From Bradyrhizobium cytisi (lineage in GTDB: Bacteria > Pseudomonadota > Alphaproteobacteria > Rhizobiales > Xanthobacteraceae), in contig NZ_VSSR01000043.1 in assembly GCF_008123515.1 (NCBI RefSeq), forward strand, positions 31,560 through 95,559: a stretch of DNA of 64,000 nt. Direction: 5' to 3'. Positions within the stretch are counted from its first letter, which is position 1, and each line of letters starts with the position of its first letter. The notes under the pieces were generated by a model, which saw nothing but the letters and a program-made list of their open reading frames with translations, did not search any database and had not been told where the DNA came from. Below, piece by piece: positions 23,917-34,439 of this stretch. Both the position numbers and the translations under genes were made by a program.

Positions 23917-24825
23917 CGGCCGCGCTCCAACTCACACGGACGTGAGGCGGGATAACTGTCCATTCATGGCGGGCGGGAGCCGATTGCGGGCTGATCGCGG
24001 GCCAACCGGACAGAGGGAAGAACCTGCAACTCGTGGCACGTCGATTGGTTGCTGCATGGGAAGCGGAGATAGGCGGCGCCGCCGCTTTTTTCACGCCTGC
24101 TGCGCCTGCTTCGCGGCGGGGCCAAAAGCGCGGTCGAGCGCGACGCAGAACGCATGGCGCTTGTTGTTCGAAGGCCGCCGTCTCTGCGCGATTTTTGCTG
24201 GAACTAATACAGCCTAGCCGGCGCAGAATTACCTGGGCTTTATCGAACCTTTGGCCGTCGCCACGGACATATCAGAGTTGGGGATTTCAGCGCCCAATGC
24301 CTAACGGACGCCGCCGAGCGATGATATTCCGCTTGCGCGGCGTTGCGCTTTTGAGGGCTCAGCCCGAAGCGTACCAGCCCACCGGAAACGGGATCAGCGG
24401 CCAGACCCGACAATTGTCGTTGGCAGCCCTCGCCGACTTCTCGTGGGGCGGCCTGGCGATCGGTGTCGGGGGCGATAAAACCATCGTCAGATGCAAATGT
24501 GCAAACTGCAAATTCATGATCATCGACCTGCGCAGTCAGTCGTTTGAAAAAATGGAGCTTGAAAATCAACCGGACGCGCGCTTCGGAAACGGCGCACGCA
24601 TTCTCAAATCGCGCATGCATCTTAGGAAAGATAGGCAGGCGTTTCAACCGGCAAGGCGGCGGTCTGCCGGCAAGTAAGGTTGATCGGTTAGGTTAAGCAC
24701 GGGCCGTCGTTGCGGCCGCTTTGACGACTGCTATCAAGCTGGTCCCGGCACGCGACGACGCCCCATCAGCGGTTCAGACGAGGTCACATTCGTCGCGGCG
24801 TTTCGTTTCGCGCGAGTTGTCCGCC
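23917..24825. other. 900-bp stretch without a confident gene
   Basis: Several frames are open but none is convincing. The best plus-strand candidate is the C-terminal part of a frame ending at 24677 (from ATG 24321, ~118 codons, containing IVRCKCANCKFMII); a minus-strand frame covers 24240-24647. Neither has a clear ribosome site or recognisable domain. Base composition around 24460-24640 is less GC-rich than the surroundings. It may be a decayed gene. Confidence 0.4.
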
Positions 24826-25020
24826 ATGACTTTCGATCTCACCTCCAAAACACCCCGCCAACGGTCGAGCTGGACCGAGATCTGGCACCTCTGGACCGTG
24901 ATCGTGCCGCGCCGCTCGATCAACGGGCAGCTCGTCTATGGCAAGGTCTGGCGCCGTCACGACGGCCGCGACTGGATCTACAAGAAGTTCACCGAATACG
25001 ACGGCGAGGCGGCGGCCTGA
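24826..25020 (+). CDS. Small hypothetical protein (64 aa)
   Basis: The ATG at 24826 begins MTFDLTSKTPRQRSSWTEIW. The product is rich in Trp and basic residues (HLWTVIVPRRSINGQLVYGK, RRHDGRDWIYKKFTEY), a pattern of short beta strands. No family is recognised. The upstream in-frame TTG at 24721 would add 35 low-complexity residues and is not preferred. It converges with opgC across a short tandem repeat. Confidence 0.55.
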   Translation: MTFDLTSKTPRQRSSWTEIWHLWTVIVPRRSINGQLVYGKVWRRHDGRDWIYKKFTEYDGEAAA

Positions 25021-25053
25021 GGCTTCCGCCGCCGCGGGTCTCAGGCGGCCTTT

Positions 25054-25089
25054 TTCAAGCAGCCTTGGACGTTCAAGCAGCCTTGGACG
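25054..25089. repeat. 18-bp tandem repeat over the opgC stop codon
   Basis: TTCAAGCAGCCTTGGACG is repeated head to tail. On the minus strand this duplicates Ser-Lys-Ala-Ala-stop, the end of OpgC, so a second copy of the terminal codons and stop follows the true stop. Confidence 0.85.
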
Positions 25090-26251
25090 CCGGAGCAGCC
25101 GCGGGCTTCGCCGGCGGCGGCTTCAGCGGCTTGTCCTGCCGCTTCGACCAGGAGATGTAATAGGCGACCGTCGTCATGATCGCGATGCCCGCGATGGAGA
25201 CGAAGAGCTGCGCAAACAGCGAGCCCGAGCTCATCGACAGCTCGAAATGGCCGACGAAGGACAGGAACACGCCGACGCAGAATACGGCGAGCGATTGCTG
25301 GCCGCAGACGATCACCGGATCGAAGATCTTCCACTCCAGGCCCGGCCAGTCCTTCGGCACGAAGCGGATCACCAGGATCACGATCACGACGAAGTGGATG
25401 AAGCGGTAAGGCGCGAGGTTGGTCTTGTCGTTCGGATTGAACGCCGAGAACAGCCATTCCGGGAGCATGCCGCCGAGGGTGGGGAAGCGGCCGGCCATGG
25501 TCATGACCAGCGCGAACAGGAGATAGCCGAGGCAGAGCCACAGCGTGATCGGCGAGTTGATCAGCGTCATCGAGCGGCGCGCACCGCCCATCGCGCACCA
25601 GGCGCCGAACACGAACAGCACCTGCCAGCAATAGGGGTTGAAGTACCACTGGCCGGCCGGGTAGGCGTTCAGGTTCAGGCCGAAATGGCGCGCGGACAGC
25701 CACAGGATGATGGAGAGCGCCATCGTCAGATCGGGCTTGCGCAGCATGAACCACAGCACCGGCGGAAACAGGCCCATCAGCACGATGTAGAGCGGCAGCA
25801 CGTCGAGATTGAGCGGCTTGAAGCGCAGGAACAGGCCCTGGCGCAGCGTCTCGGTGGCATTGTCGACGAGGCCTGCGACGTTGAACTCGTTGATCATCTC
25901 GGAATCGCCGAAGCGCAGCGCCAGATAGCTGATCGAGGCGATGTAGATCACGAACAGGATGATGTGGGCGACATAGAGCTGCCAGACCCGCTTGGTGAGG
26001 CGGGTGGCGCCGACGATGAAGCCGCGCTCCAGCATCATGCGGGCATAGACGAACGAGGCCGTATAGCCTGAGATGAAGACGAACAGGTCCGCCGCGTCGG
26101 AGAAGCCGTAATTACGCGTCGTGATCCAGTTCACGACGTTGTCGGGGATGTGGTCGAGGAAGATCGCCCAGTTGGCGACACCGCGAAACAGGTCGAGCCT
26201 GAGGTCACGGCCCTTCTCGGGGAGCGTGGCGTTGATGTTCAGGAAGGCCAT
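25073..26251 (-). CDS. opgC: OpgC-like glucan succinyltransferase (membrane)
   Basis: The 392-residue protein belongs to the OpgC family, integral membrane acyltransferases that add succinyl groups to osmoregulated periplasmic glucans. Near the start, RDLRLDLFRGVANWAIFLDHIPDN carries the acyltransferase-3-like Arg-Gly and catalytic-type His, followed by NYGFSDAADLFVFISGYTASFVY, the most diagnostic OpgC segment. About ten hydrophobic segments are seen. The C-terminus is a Pro/Lys/Ala-rich tail. The ATG at 26251 begins MAFLNINATLPEKGRD; a 30-residue upstream extension is basic and unlikely. No opgGH genes are nearby. Confidence 0.88.
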   Translation of the reverse strand: MAFLNINATLPEKGRDLRLDLFRGVANWAIFLDHIPDNVVNWITTRNYGFSDAADLFVFISGYTASFVYARMMLERGFIVGATRLTKRVWQLYVAHIILFVIYIASISYLALRFGDSEMINEFNVAGLVDNATETLRQGLFLRFKPLNLDVLPLYIVLMGLFPPVLWFMLRKPDLTMALSIILWLSARHFGLNLNAYPAGQWYFNPYCWQVLFVFGAWCAMGGARRSMTLINSPITLWLCLGYLLFALVMTMAGRFPTLGGMLPEWLFSAFNPNDKTNLAPYRFIHFVVIVILVIRFVPKDWPGLEWKIFDPVIVCGQQSLAVFCVGVFLSFVGHFELSMSSGSLFAQLFVSIAGIAIMTTVAYYISWSKRQDKPLKPPPAKPAAAPASKAA

Positions 26252-26506
26252 GCGACGGGAGCTCTCGAAGGGGACGGTTTCGCTGAGGTCGGCGAGGCGG
26301 GACCGCCGGGCGGGATTCCCAGGCGGACGGCGGGTACGCAATTGTCACAGTGCAGCATAATGACTATACCCCTCGGTGAGGGACCCGGGGACCCGGAATC
26401 ACCGATCAGTTCCCGAAAGGTGTCTCTATACTATGCCCGCGGTTTTCACCAATCGCTACCGTGACGCATTAAAATCGAACGAAAAGACCAAGAGGCCGGA
26501 CCGCCA

Positions 26507-26812
26507 ATGACCGCACGCATTTTCAAACCCGCCAAGAACGCGATGCAATCCGGCCGGTCCAAGACCAAGGAATGGCAGCTCGATTACGAGCCCGAGCAGC
26601 CGCGCGCGGTGGAGCCGCTGATGGGCTGGACCTCGTCCGGTGACATGAAGCAGCAGATCACGCTGCGCTTCCACACCAAGGACGAGGCGGTCGCTTATTG
26701 CGAGCGCAAGGGCATCGCCTACCAGGTGATCGAGCCGAAGGAATCGCTGCATCGCCAGGTCGCGTATGCCGACAACTTCTCGTTCCGCCGCGGTGAGCCC
26801 TGGACGCATTGA
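26507..26812 (+). CDS. NDUFS4-like accessory subunit of complex I
   Basis: The 101-residue protein matches the ETC complex I conserved region (NDUFS4/18-kDa family) of alphaproteobacterial and mitochondrial NADH:ubiquinone oxidoreductase. Diagnostic parts are ARIFKPAKNAMQSG at the start, then WQLDYEPEQPRAVEPLMGWTSS, the T-L-x-F-x-T-K-D-E-A-V-A-Y motif, and NFSFRRGEPWTH at the end. It sits on the peripheral arm and aids assembly and stability. As in many alphaproteobacteria it is encoded apart from the nuo operon. No neighbour is related. Confidence 0.93.
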   Translation: MTARIFKPAKNAMQSGRSKTKEWQLDYEPEQPRAVEPLMGWTSSGDMKQQITLRFHTKDEAVAYCERKGIAYQVIEPKESLHRQVAYADNFSFRRGEPWTH

Positions 26813-26909
26813 GGGGCGTCGCTTCGGCCGTCCTCTGCGGGTAGCCCTTGGCACCCATTCCGCCGCGTGCTTCGCTGGTCCGCGTGACGGGACCATGACG
26901 AGGTGGGGG

Positions 26910-27404
26910 ATGGCGGGGCGTGACCAGCTCGACGGCGTCGATCTGAAGATCTTATCCGAGCTGCAGCAGGACGGGCGGGTTCGCAACAACGAGCTGGCCC
27001 TGCGCGTCGGCGTGTCCGCGCCGAACTGCCTGCGGCGGCTCAAATCGCTGTTCAGCCGCGGCGTGATCCGTGCGGTGCGTGCCGTCATCGACGAGCGATT
27101 GCTCGGCTATGAGGTGGTGTCGTTCGTCTCGATCCAGCTCGGCAGCCAGGCTCAACCGGTGCTGGAGGCGTTCGAGGGATCGATCGCTGCAATCCCGCGC
27201 ATCCAGCAGTGCTGGCGGATTTCCGGCGACACCGACTATCTCCTGAGATGCGTCGCGCCGAGCGTCGAGAGCATGCGCCAGCAGCTCCTGCATTTTGCTG
27301 CGATGCCCAACGTGAAGAATGTGCGCAGCTTTCCGGTGCTGGGTGTCGCCAAGGACGTGCCGCTGCCGGTGCAGGAGATCGCGGCTGCGGCGCCGGCAGG
27401 ATAG
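26910..27404 (+). CDS. Lrp/AsnC-family transcriptional regulator
   Basis: From the ATG at 26910, behind GAGGTGGGGG, the product is 164 aa. Residues ~5-65 form the AsnC-type helix-turn-helix (LDGVDLKILSELQQDGRVRN, then ELALRVGVSAPNCLRRLKSL). Residues ~75-150 are the ligand-binding RAM domain, with VIDERLLGYEVVSFVSIQL and ISGDTDYLLRCVAPSVESM. Such proteins sense amino acids. It lies close to, but transcribed toward, the AraC regulator of the leucine cluster, so control of amino-acid catabolism is possible but unproven. Starts at 26895 or 26766 are less supported. Confidence 0.9.
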   Translation: MAGRDQLDGVDLKILSELQQDGRVRNNELALRVGVSAPNCLRRLKSLFSRGVIRAVRAVIDERLLGYEVVSFVSIQLGSQAQPVLEAFEGSIAAIPRIQQCWRISGDTDYLLRCVAPSVESMRQQLLHFAAMPNVKNVRSFPVLGVAKDVPLPVQEIAAAAPAG

Positions 27405-27418
27405 CGGCCGCGCGAGAC

Positions 27419-28447
27419 TCAACGGTATCTGCCGCGAAACTCGCGCGGGCTGGCGCCGGTCCAGCTGCGGAAGGCCCGCGAAAAACTCTTTTCGTTGCGG
27501 AAGCCGGCGAGTTCCGCAATCCGCTTGATCGGCGTGCGGCCGCGCATCAGCTCCTGCTTGGCAAGCTCGAGCTTTGCTTCCTCCTTGAGGTCGCGGAGCG
27601 AGGTGGCTTCCTCGCGCAGCCGACGATGCATGGTGCGGGTGGAGAGCGCGAGCTCGCTGGCGACATCCTCCGCGCCGAGAATGCGTCCGCGCGCCTCGCG
27701 GAGCACGCGCCGGACACGCTCGACCAGCAAACGATCGCGGCGATAGGGCAGCACGGTCAGCCGCAACGCGCCCTTGAGCATGCTGTCGAGGTCGGCGGCG
27801 GTGCGGGTCAGCGGCAGCGAGAGATAATGCTTGTCGAAGACGATGCGGGCACCGTCTGCGTCGAAGCGGACGTGCTTGCAGAAGATAGTCGGGTAGACCG
27901 AGACGTGTCCGGGCTCGGCATAGGGAAATTCCGCCGCGCGGAGTGCGATTGCGGAATCCACCGCCCAGCAGGAGAAGCCGAGCACATAGCGGAGCAGGGT
28001 GACGAGGCAGAACTCGCGCAGGGGCCCGAGATCGTGCTTCTCGCGAATGGAAATGATTGCGGTCTCGCCGCTGACCGCAAGCTCGAACAGCACGTCTTCC
28101 GTCAGCAGGCGATGATGCCGGCACCAGCGTTTCAGCGCGACCTCGAGATTGGGCGCGGTGATCGAGGCACGGCACAGCATGCCGTAAGTGCCGAAAGGCA
28201 GCCTGCGCGAGAACCAGCCGAGCGCCTCGTCATCGAGCTCGCGCATGGCGTGGCCCGCCAGCGCCTCGAACTGCGCCGCGGTGACCCGCCCGTCGGCCGA
28301 TCCGACGAGGTCGGACAGGACCTGCCCCTTGCTCAATGCCTCGGCCGGATCCCGCCCATAGCGGGCATAGGCCGCGACCACGCCCCGGACGAAGGCGGCG
28401 GGCGTCATGGCGCGACGGGGCGTAGCGGTTGCGGCCTGAAAGGGCAT
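27419..28447 (-). CDS. AraC-family regulator, divergent from the leucine cluster
   Basis: The 342-residue protein starts at the ATG at 28447. Residues ~20-205 are the arabinose_bd-type N-terminal domain seen in OruR/ArgR-like regulators. Residues ~235-340 are two helix-turn-helices: ILGAEDVASELALSTRTMHRRL and IKRIAELAGFRNEKSFSRAFR-SWTG, ending in SPREFRGRYR. It is divergent from ivd with a 126-bp gap, so it is the best candidate activator of the isovaleryl-CoA pathway. The frame continues upstream to 29386 only as a shadow of ivd. Ligand unknown. Confidence 0.92.
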   Translation of the reverse strand: MPFQAATATPRRAMTPAAFVRGVVAAYARYGRDPAEALSKGQVLSDLVGSADGRVTAAQFEALAGHAMRELDDEALGWFSRRLPFGTYGMLCRASITAPNLEVALKRWCRHHRLLTEDVLFELAVSGETAIISIREKHDLGPLREFCLVTLLRYVLGFSCWAVDSAIALRAAEFPYAEPGHVSVYPTIFCKHVRFDADGARIVFDKHYLSLPLTRTAADLDSMLKGALRLTVLPYRRDRLLVERVRRVLREARGRILGAEDVASELALSTRTMHRRLREEATSLRDLKEEAKLELAKQELMRGRTPIKRIAELAGFRNEKSFSRAFRSWTGASPREFRGRYR

Positions 28448-28573
28448 ATGAAGTCCTTTGGAAAATCCTCGCCAAACTTGGCGGAAAATGCAACCTTTTC
28501 GACCGCCAGGGCGCCTGGGTGGGGATAGGTTCGGGGCCGACAAGAAATTCGCAGGGAAACTGGAGGAATCGCC
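28448..28573. promoter_or_regulatory. Divergent promoter region, AraC regulator / ivd
   Basis: 126 bp separate the two divergent starts. GGAGGAATCGCC ahead of the TTG at 28574 is the ivd ribosome site. No clear palindrome is visible; an AraC-type site would be a direct repeat and I could not define one. Confidence 0.45.
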
Positions 28574-29746
28574 TTGAACATCCCGAGCATCGACTTCGAT
28601 CTGGGCGAAGACATCAGCATGCTGCGCGACACCGTGCGCGCCTTTGTCGAGGCGGAGGTGGCGCCGCGCGCGGCGGAGGTCGAGAAGGCCAATCTGTTCC
28701 CGGCCGATCTCTGGAAGCGTTTTGGTGACCTCGGCCTGCTCGGCATGACCGCGCCGGAGCAATATGGCGGCTCCAACATGGGCTACCTCGCCCATATCGT
28801 CGCCATGGAGGAGATTTCGCGCGGCTCGGCCGCAATCGGGCTGTCCTACGGCGCCCACTCCAACCTCTGCGTCAACCAGATCCGCCGCAACGGCAACGAC
28901 GCGCAGCGGCAGCGCTATCTGCCGAAGCTGATCTCCGGCGAGTATGTCGGCGCGCTCGCGATGTCCGAGCCGGGCGCCGGCTCCGACGTCGTCTCGATGA
29001 AACTGCGCGCCGACAAGCGCGGCGACCGCTATGTGCTCAACGGCGCGAAGATGTGGATCACCAATGGCGGCGATGCGGACGTGCTGGTGGTCTATGCCAA
29101 GACCGATCCGGAGGCCGGCCCGCGCGGCATGACCGCCTTCCTGATCGAGAAGGGCTTCAAGGGTTTCACCCACGGCCCGCATCTCGACAAGCTCGGCATG
29201 CGCGGCTCCAACACCTATCCCTTGTTCTTCGACGACTGCGAGGTGCCGGAGGAGAACGTGCTCGCCGGCGTGGGCGAGGGCGTCAACGTGCTGATGTCGG
29301 GCCTCGACTACGAGCGCGCGGTGCTCTCCGGCGGCCCGCTCGGAATCATGGCGGCCTGCATGGACGCGGTGGTGCCCTACATGCACGAACGAAAACAGTT
29401 CGGCCAGCCGATCGGCGATTTCCAGCTGATGCAGGGCAAGCTAGCCGACATGTATTCGACCTGGCAGGCGACGCGCGCCTACGTCTACGCCGTGGGAAAG
29501 GCCTGCGACCGCGCCAATCACGCGCGCAGCTTGCGCAAGGACGCTGCCGCCGCGATCCTCTATTCCGCGGAGAAGGCAACGTGGATGGCGGGCGAGGCGA
29601 TCCAGGCGCTGGGCGGCGTCGGCTATACATCCGAGTTTCCGGTCGGTCGTCTCTGGCGCGACGCCAAGCTTTACGAGATCGGCGCGGGCACGTCCGAGGT
29701 CCGCCGCATGCTGATCGGCCGTGAGCTGATGGCGGAAACGGCTTAA
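28574..29746 (+). CDS. ivd: Isovaleryl-CoA dehydrogenase
   Basis: The 390-residue FAD enzyme oxidises isovaleryl-CoA to 3-methylcrotonyl-CoA, the third step of leucine breakdown. A TTG start follows GGAGGAA. Acyl-CoA dehydrogenase motifs: LAMSEPGAGSDVVSMKL, MWITNGGDADVLVVYAK and GGVGYTSEFPVGRLWRDAK. The catalytic Glu in isovaleryl-CoA dehydrogenases lies in the helix before GGPLG; here Glu247 in LDYERAVLSGGPLG, which separates it from most other acyl-CoA dehydrogenases. It heads ivd-mccB-mccA-lyase; electrons should go to ETF. Confidence 0.95.
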   Translation: MNIPSIDFDLGEDISMLRDTVRAFVEAEVAPRAAEVEKANLFPADLWKRFGDLGLLGMTAPEQYGGSNMGYLAHIVAMEEISRGSAAIGLSYGAHSNLCVNQIRRNGNDAQRQRYLPKLISGEYVGALAMSEPGAGSDVVSMKLRADKRGDRYVLNGAKMWITNGGDADVLVVYAKTDPEAGPRGMTAFLIEKGFKGFTHGPHLDKLGMRGSNTYPLFFDDCEVPEENVLAGVGEGVNVLMSGLDYERAVLSGGPLGIMAACMDAVVPYMHERKQFGQPIGDFQLMQGKLADMYSTWQATRAYVYAVGKACDRANHARSLRKDAAAAILYSAEKATWMAGEAIQALGGVGYTSEFPVGRLWRDAKLYEIGAGTSEVRRMLIGRELMAETA

Positions 29747-29816
29747 ACCCACCACACGATTGGAATTGCCGCGAAGCCATCGCGGCCTCACCACGCCACC
29801 AGAAACGCGGGACCAC

Positions 29817-31421
29817 ATGCCGCTCCATTCCAGCATCGATCCATCTTCATCCGATTTTGCGCGCAACTCCGACGCCATGCGCGTGCTTGTCGCCGACCTG
29901 CGCGAAAAGCTCAGCCAGGTAGCCGGCGGCGGCGGCGAGGTCTCGCGCAGCCGCCACACGTCGCGCGGCAAGATGCTGGCGCGCGAGCGCGTCGATCTGC
30001 TGGTCGATCCCGGGACCTCGTTCCTGGAGCTGTCGCCGCTGGCGGCCCATGGCCTCTATGGCGGCGACGTGCATTCGGCGAGCATCGTCACCGGCGTGGG
30101 GCGCATCTCGGGCCGCGAATGCGTTGTTGTCGCCAATGACGCCACCATCAAGGGCGGCACCTATTACCCCATGACCGTGAAGAAGCATCTGCGGGCGCAG
30201 GACATCGCGCGGCAGAACAATCTTCCCTGCGTCTACATGGTCGATTCCGGCGGCGCCTTCCTGCCGCTGCAGGACGAGATCTTTCCGGACGAGCGCCACT
30301 TCGGCCGCATCTTCTACAACCAGGCGCAGATGTCGTCGCAGGGCATCCCGCAGATCGCGATCGTGATGGGCTCCTGCACCGCCGGCGGCGCCTACGTGCC
30401 GGCGATGTCCGACGAGAGCATTATCGTTCGCAATCAAGGCACCATCTTCCTCGGTGGCCCGCCGCTTGTGAAGGCCGCGACCGGTGAGGTCGTCAGCGCC
30501 GAGGAACTCGGCGGCGCCGACGTGCATTCGCGGCAGTCGGGCGTCACCGACCATTACGCCCAGAACGATGCGCACGCGATCGGCATCGCCCGGCGCATCG
30601 TCGGCACGCTGAAGCCATCGGCGCGGCCGAACCTCAACATGCACCCGCCGCGCGATCCGCTGTTCGCGGCGGAGGAGATCTACGGCGTCGTCCCCGTCGA
30701 CGGCCGCAAGCCGTTCGACGTCCGCGACATCATCGCGCGCATCGTCGACGGCTCCGAGTTCGACGAGTTCAAGAAGCTCTACGGTACGACGCTGGTGTGC
30801 GGCTTTGCGCACATCTGGGGCTATCCGGTTGGCATTATTGCCAACAACGGCATCCTGTTCAGCGAGAGCTCGCTGAAGGGCGCGCATTTCATCGAGCTGT
30901 GCTGCCAGCGCGGCATTCCGCTGGTATTCCTGCAGAACATCACCGGATTCATGGTCGGCAAGAAATACGAAACCGGCGGCATCGCGCGCGATGGCGCCAA
31001 GCTGGTGACGGCGGTTGCGACCGCCTCGGTGCCGAAATTCACTGTGGTGATCGGCGGCTCCTACGGCGCCGGCAATTACGGCATGTGCGGCCGCGCCTAT
31101 TCACCGCGCTTCCTCTGGATGTGGCCGAATGCACGCATCTCGGTGATGGGTGGCGAGCAGGCCTCGATGGTGCTGAGCCAGGTCCGCCGTGACAATATCG
31201 AGGCCAAGGGCGATAGCTGGTCGAAGGACGAGGAAGATAAATTCCGCGAGCCGATCCGCGCGCAATATGAGAGCCAGGGCCATCCGTATTACGCGACCGC
31301 GCGTCTCTGGGACGACGGCGTGATCGACCCGGCCGACACGCGGCTGGTGCTCGGCCTCGGCCTCTCGGCGGCGTCGAATGCGCCGATCGAGCCGACGAAA
31401 TTCGGCCTGTTCAGGATGTGA
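29817..31421 (+). CDS. mccB: Methylcrotonyl-CoA carboxylase, carboxyltransferase (beta) subunit
   Basis: The 534-residue carboxyltransferase moves carboxyl from biotin to 3-methylcrotonyl-CoA, giving 3-methylglutaconyl-CoA. Two crotonase-like carboxyltransferase domains are present: the N-half with YYPMTVKKHLRAQ, YMVDSGGAFLPLQDEIFPD and GSCTAGGAYVPAMSDE, and the C-half with FLQNITGFMVGKKYETGGI and GGSYGAGNYGMCGRAYSP. The FMVG and D-S-G-G-A-F-L patterns match MCC rather than propionyl-CoA carboxylase. The ATG at 29817 begins MPLHSSIDPSSSDF. mccA follows 4 bp later. Confidence 0.93.
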   Translation: MPLHSSIDPSSSDFARNSDAMRVLVADLREKLSQVAGGGGEVSRSRHTSRGKMLARERVDLLVDPGTSFLELSPLAAHGLYGGDVHSASIVTGVGRISGRECVVVANDATIKGGTYYPMTVKKHLRAQDIARQNNLPCVYMVDSGGAFLPLQDEIFPDERHFGRIFYNQAQMSSQGIPQIAIVMGSCTAGGAYVPAMSDESIIVRNQGTIFLGGPPLVKAATGEVVSAEELGGADVHSRQSGVTDHYAQNDAHAIGIARRIVGTLKPSARPNLNMHPPRDPLFAAEEIYGVVPVDGRKPFDVRDIIARIVDGSEFDEFKKLYGTTLVCGFAHIWGYPVGIIANNGILFSESSLKGAHFIELCCQRGIPLVFLQNITGFMVGKKYETGGIARDGAKLVTAVATASVPKFTVVIGGSYGAGNYGMCGRAYSPRFLWMWPNARISVMGGEQASMVLSQVRRDNIEAKGDSWSKDEEDKFREPIRAQYESQGHPYYATARLWDDGVIDPADTRLVLGLGLSAASNAPIEPTKFGLFRM

Positions 31422-31425
31422 TGCG

Positions 31426-33429
<2,004 letters not shown>

Positions 33430-33430
33430 C

Positions 33431-34342
33431 ATGAGCGATCCCGTCCGCATCATCGAGATGGGGCCGCGCGACGGCCTCCAGAACGAGAAGACGCCCGTCA
33501 GCGTGGAGGCCCGCATCGCCTTCATCGAGGCGCTGGTTGCCGCCGGCCTCGACACGGTCGAGGTCGGTGCCTTCGTCTCGCCCAAGGCGATCCCGCAGAT
33601 GGCAAGCTCGGATGCCGTGCTGCGCGGCGTCGCCCACGTCACCGGCGCGGAATTCCACGTGCTGGTGCCGAACGAGAAGGGTTATGACGCGGCGCGTGCC
33701 GCCGGCGCAAAGGTGGTCTCCGTGTTCGCGGCGGCCTCCGAGGGCTTTTCGCGCGCCAACATCAACTGCACGGTTGCGGAGTCCATCGAGCGGTTCAAGC
33801 CGATGCTGGCGCGCGCCAGGGCCGACGGCGTGAAGGTGCGCGGCTATATCTCCTGCGTGCTCGGCTGTCCCTTCGACGGCGACATCAAGCCGACGGCGGT
33901 TGCCGATCTTGCGAGCACGCTGTGGGATCTCGGCTGCTACGAGATCTCGCTCGGCGACACCATCGGCGTCGGCACGCCTGATAAGGCCAAGGCGATGCTG
34001 CGCGCGGTGGCCGCCAATGTTCCCGCCGCAAAGCTCGCGATGCATTTCCACGACACCTACGGCCAGGCGCTGGCCAATCTCTATGCCGGCCTGGCGGAGG
34101 GCGTCCGCGTCATCGACGCTGCCGCGGGCGGCCTCGGCGGCTGCCCCTACGCGCCGGGTGCGACGGGCAATGTCGCGACCGAGGAAGTCGTCTACATGCT
34201 CGAGGGCATGGGCGTGACGACCGGCGTTGACATGGAGAAGCTGCTGGCGGCGACCAATACGATGAGCGGCGTGCTGGGCAAGCCGCCGGTGAGCCGCGTC
34301 GCGACAGCGCTGAATGCGAAGAAGAAGCGGGCTGCTTCCTAA
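33431..34342 (+). CDS. mvaB: Hydroxymethylglutaryl-CoA lyase
   Basis: The 303-residue TIM-barrel enzyme splits HMG-CoA into acetoacetate and acetyl-CoA, the last step of leucine degradation. IIEMGPRDGLQNEK is the family start with metal-ligand Asp, HFHDTYGQALANLYAG supplies the His pair, and GLGGCPYAPGATGN is the signature with the catalytic Cys. Length fits bacterial enzymes. The gene begins 1 bp after mccA. The step between methylglutaconyl-CoA and HMG-CoA (a hydratase) has no gene in this cluster. A palindromic repeat separates it from the convergent dctM. Confidence 0.95.
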   Translation: MSDPVRIIEMGPRDGLQNEKTPVSVEARIAFIEALVAAGLDTVEVGAFVSPKAIPQMASSDAVLRGVAHVTGAEFHVLVPNEKGYDAARAAGAKVVSVFAAASEGFSRANINCTVAESIERFKPMLARARADGVKVRGYISCVLGCPFDGDIKPTAVADLASTLWDLGCYEISLGDTIGVGTPDKAKAMLRAVAANVPAAKLAMHFHDTYGQALANLYAGLAEGVRVIDAAAGGLGGCPYAPGATGNVATEEVVYMLEGMGVTTGVDMEKLLAATNTMSGVLGKPPVSRVATALNAKKKRAAS

Positions 34343-34347
34343 TTTTC

Positions 34348-34427
34348 CGTCATTGCGAGCGCAGCGAAGCAATCCAGAATCCCACCGCGGAAAGACTCTG
34401 GATTGCTTCGCTGCGCTCGCAAAGACG
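34348..34427. repeat. Palindromic extragenic repeat between convergent genes
   Basis: CGTCATTGCGAGCGCAGCGA continues to AATCCAGA and is repeated in inverse orientation after a 12-base centre, with arms of ~34 bp (34348-34381, 34394-34427). Repeats with this AGCGAAGCAATCCAGA core are abundant in Bradyrhizobium as far as I recall. It lies between the lyase and dctM ends and can fold as a bidirectional terminator. Confidence 0.9.
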
Positions 34428-34439
34428 GCGGAGAGACCT

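Noticed and set aside
24240..24677. Overlapping open frames on both strands as genes
   Set aside because: Neither has a ribosome site, a recognisable domain or consistent codon use; reported only as an uncertain region.
19434..24695. Shared CGGTTAGGTTAA at two places as a regulatory motif
   Set aside because: A single shared 12-mer is expected by chance many times in 64 kb; surroundings do not align.
28448..29386. N-terminal extension of the AraC regulator frame
   Set aside because: Shadow of ivd; the regulator domain starts after the ATG at 28447.
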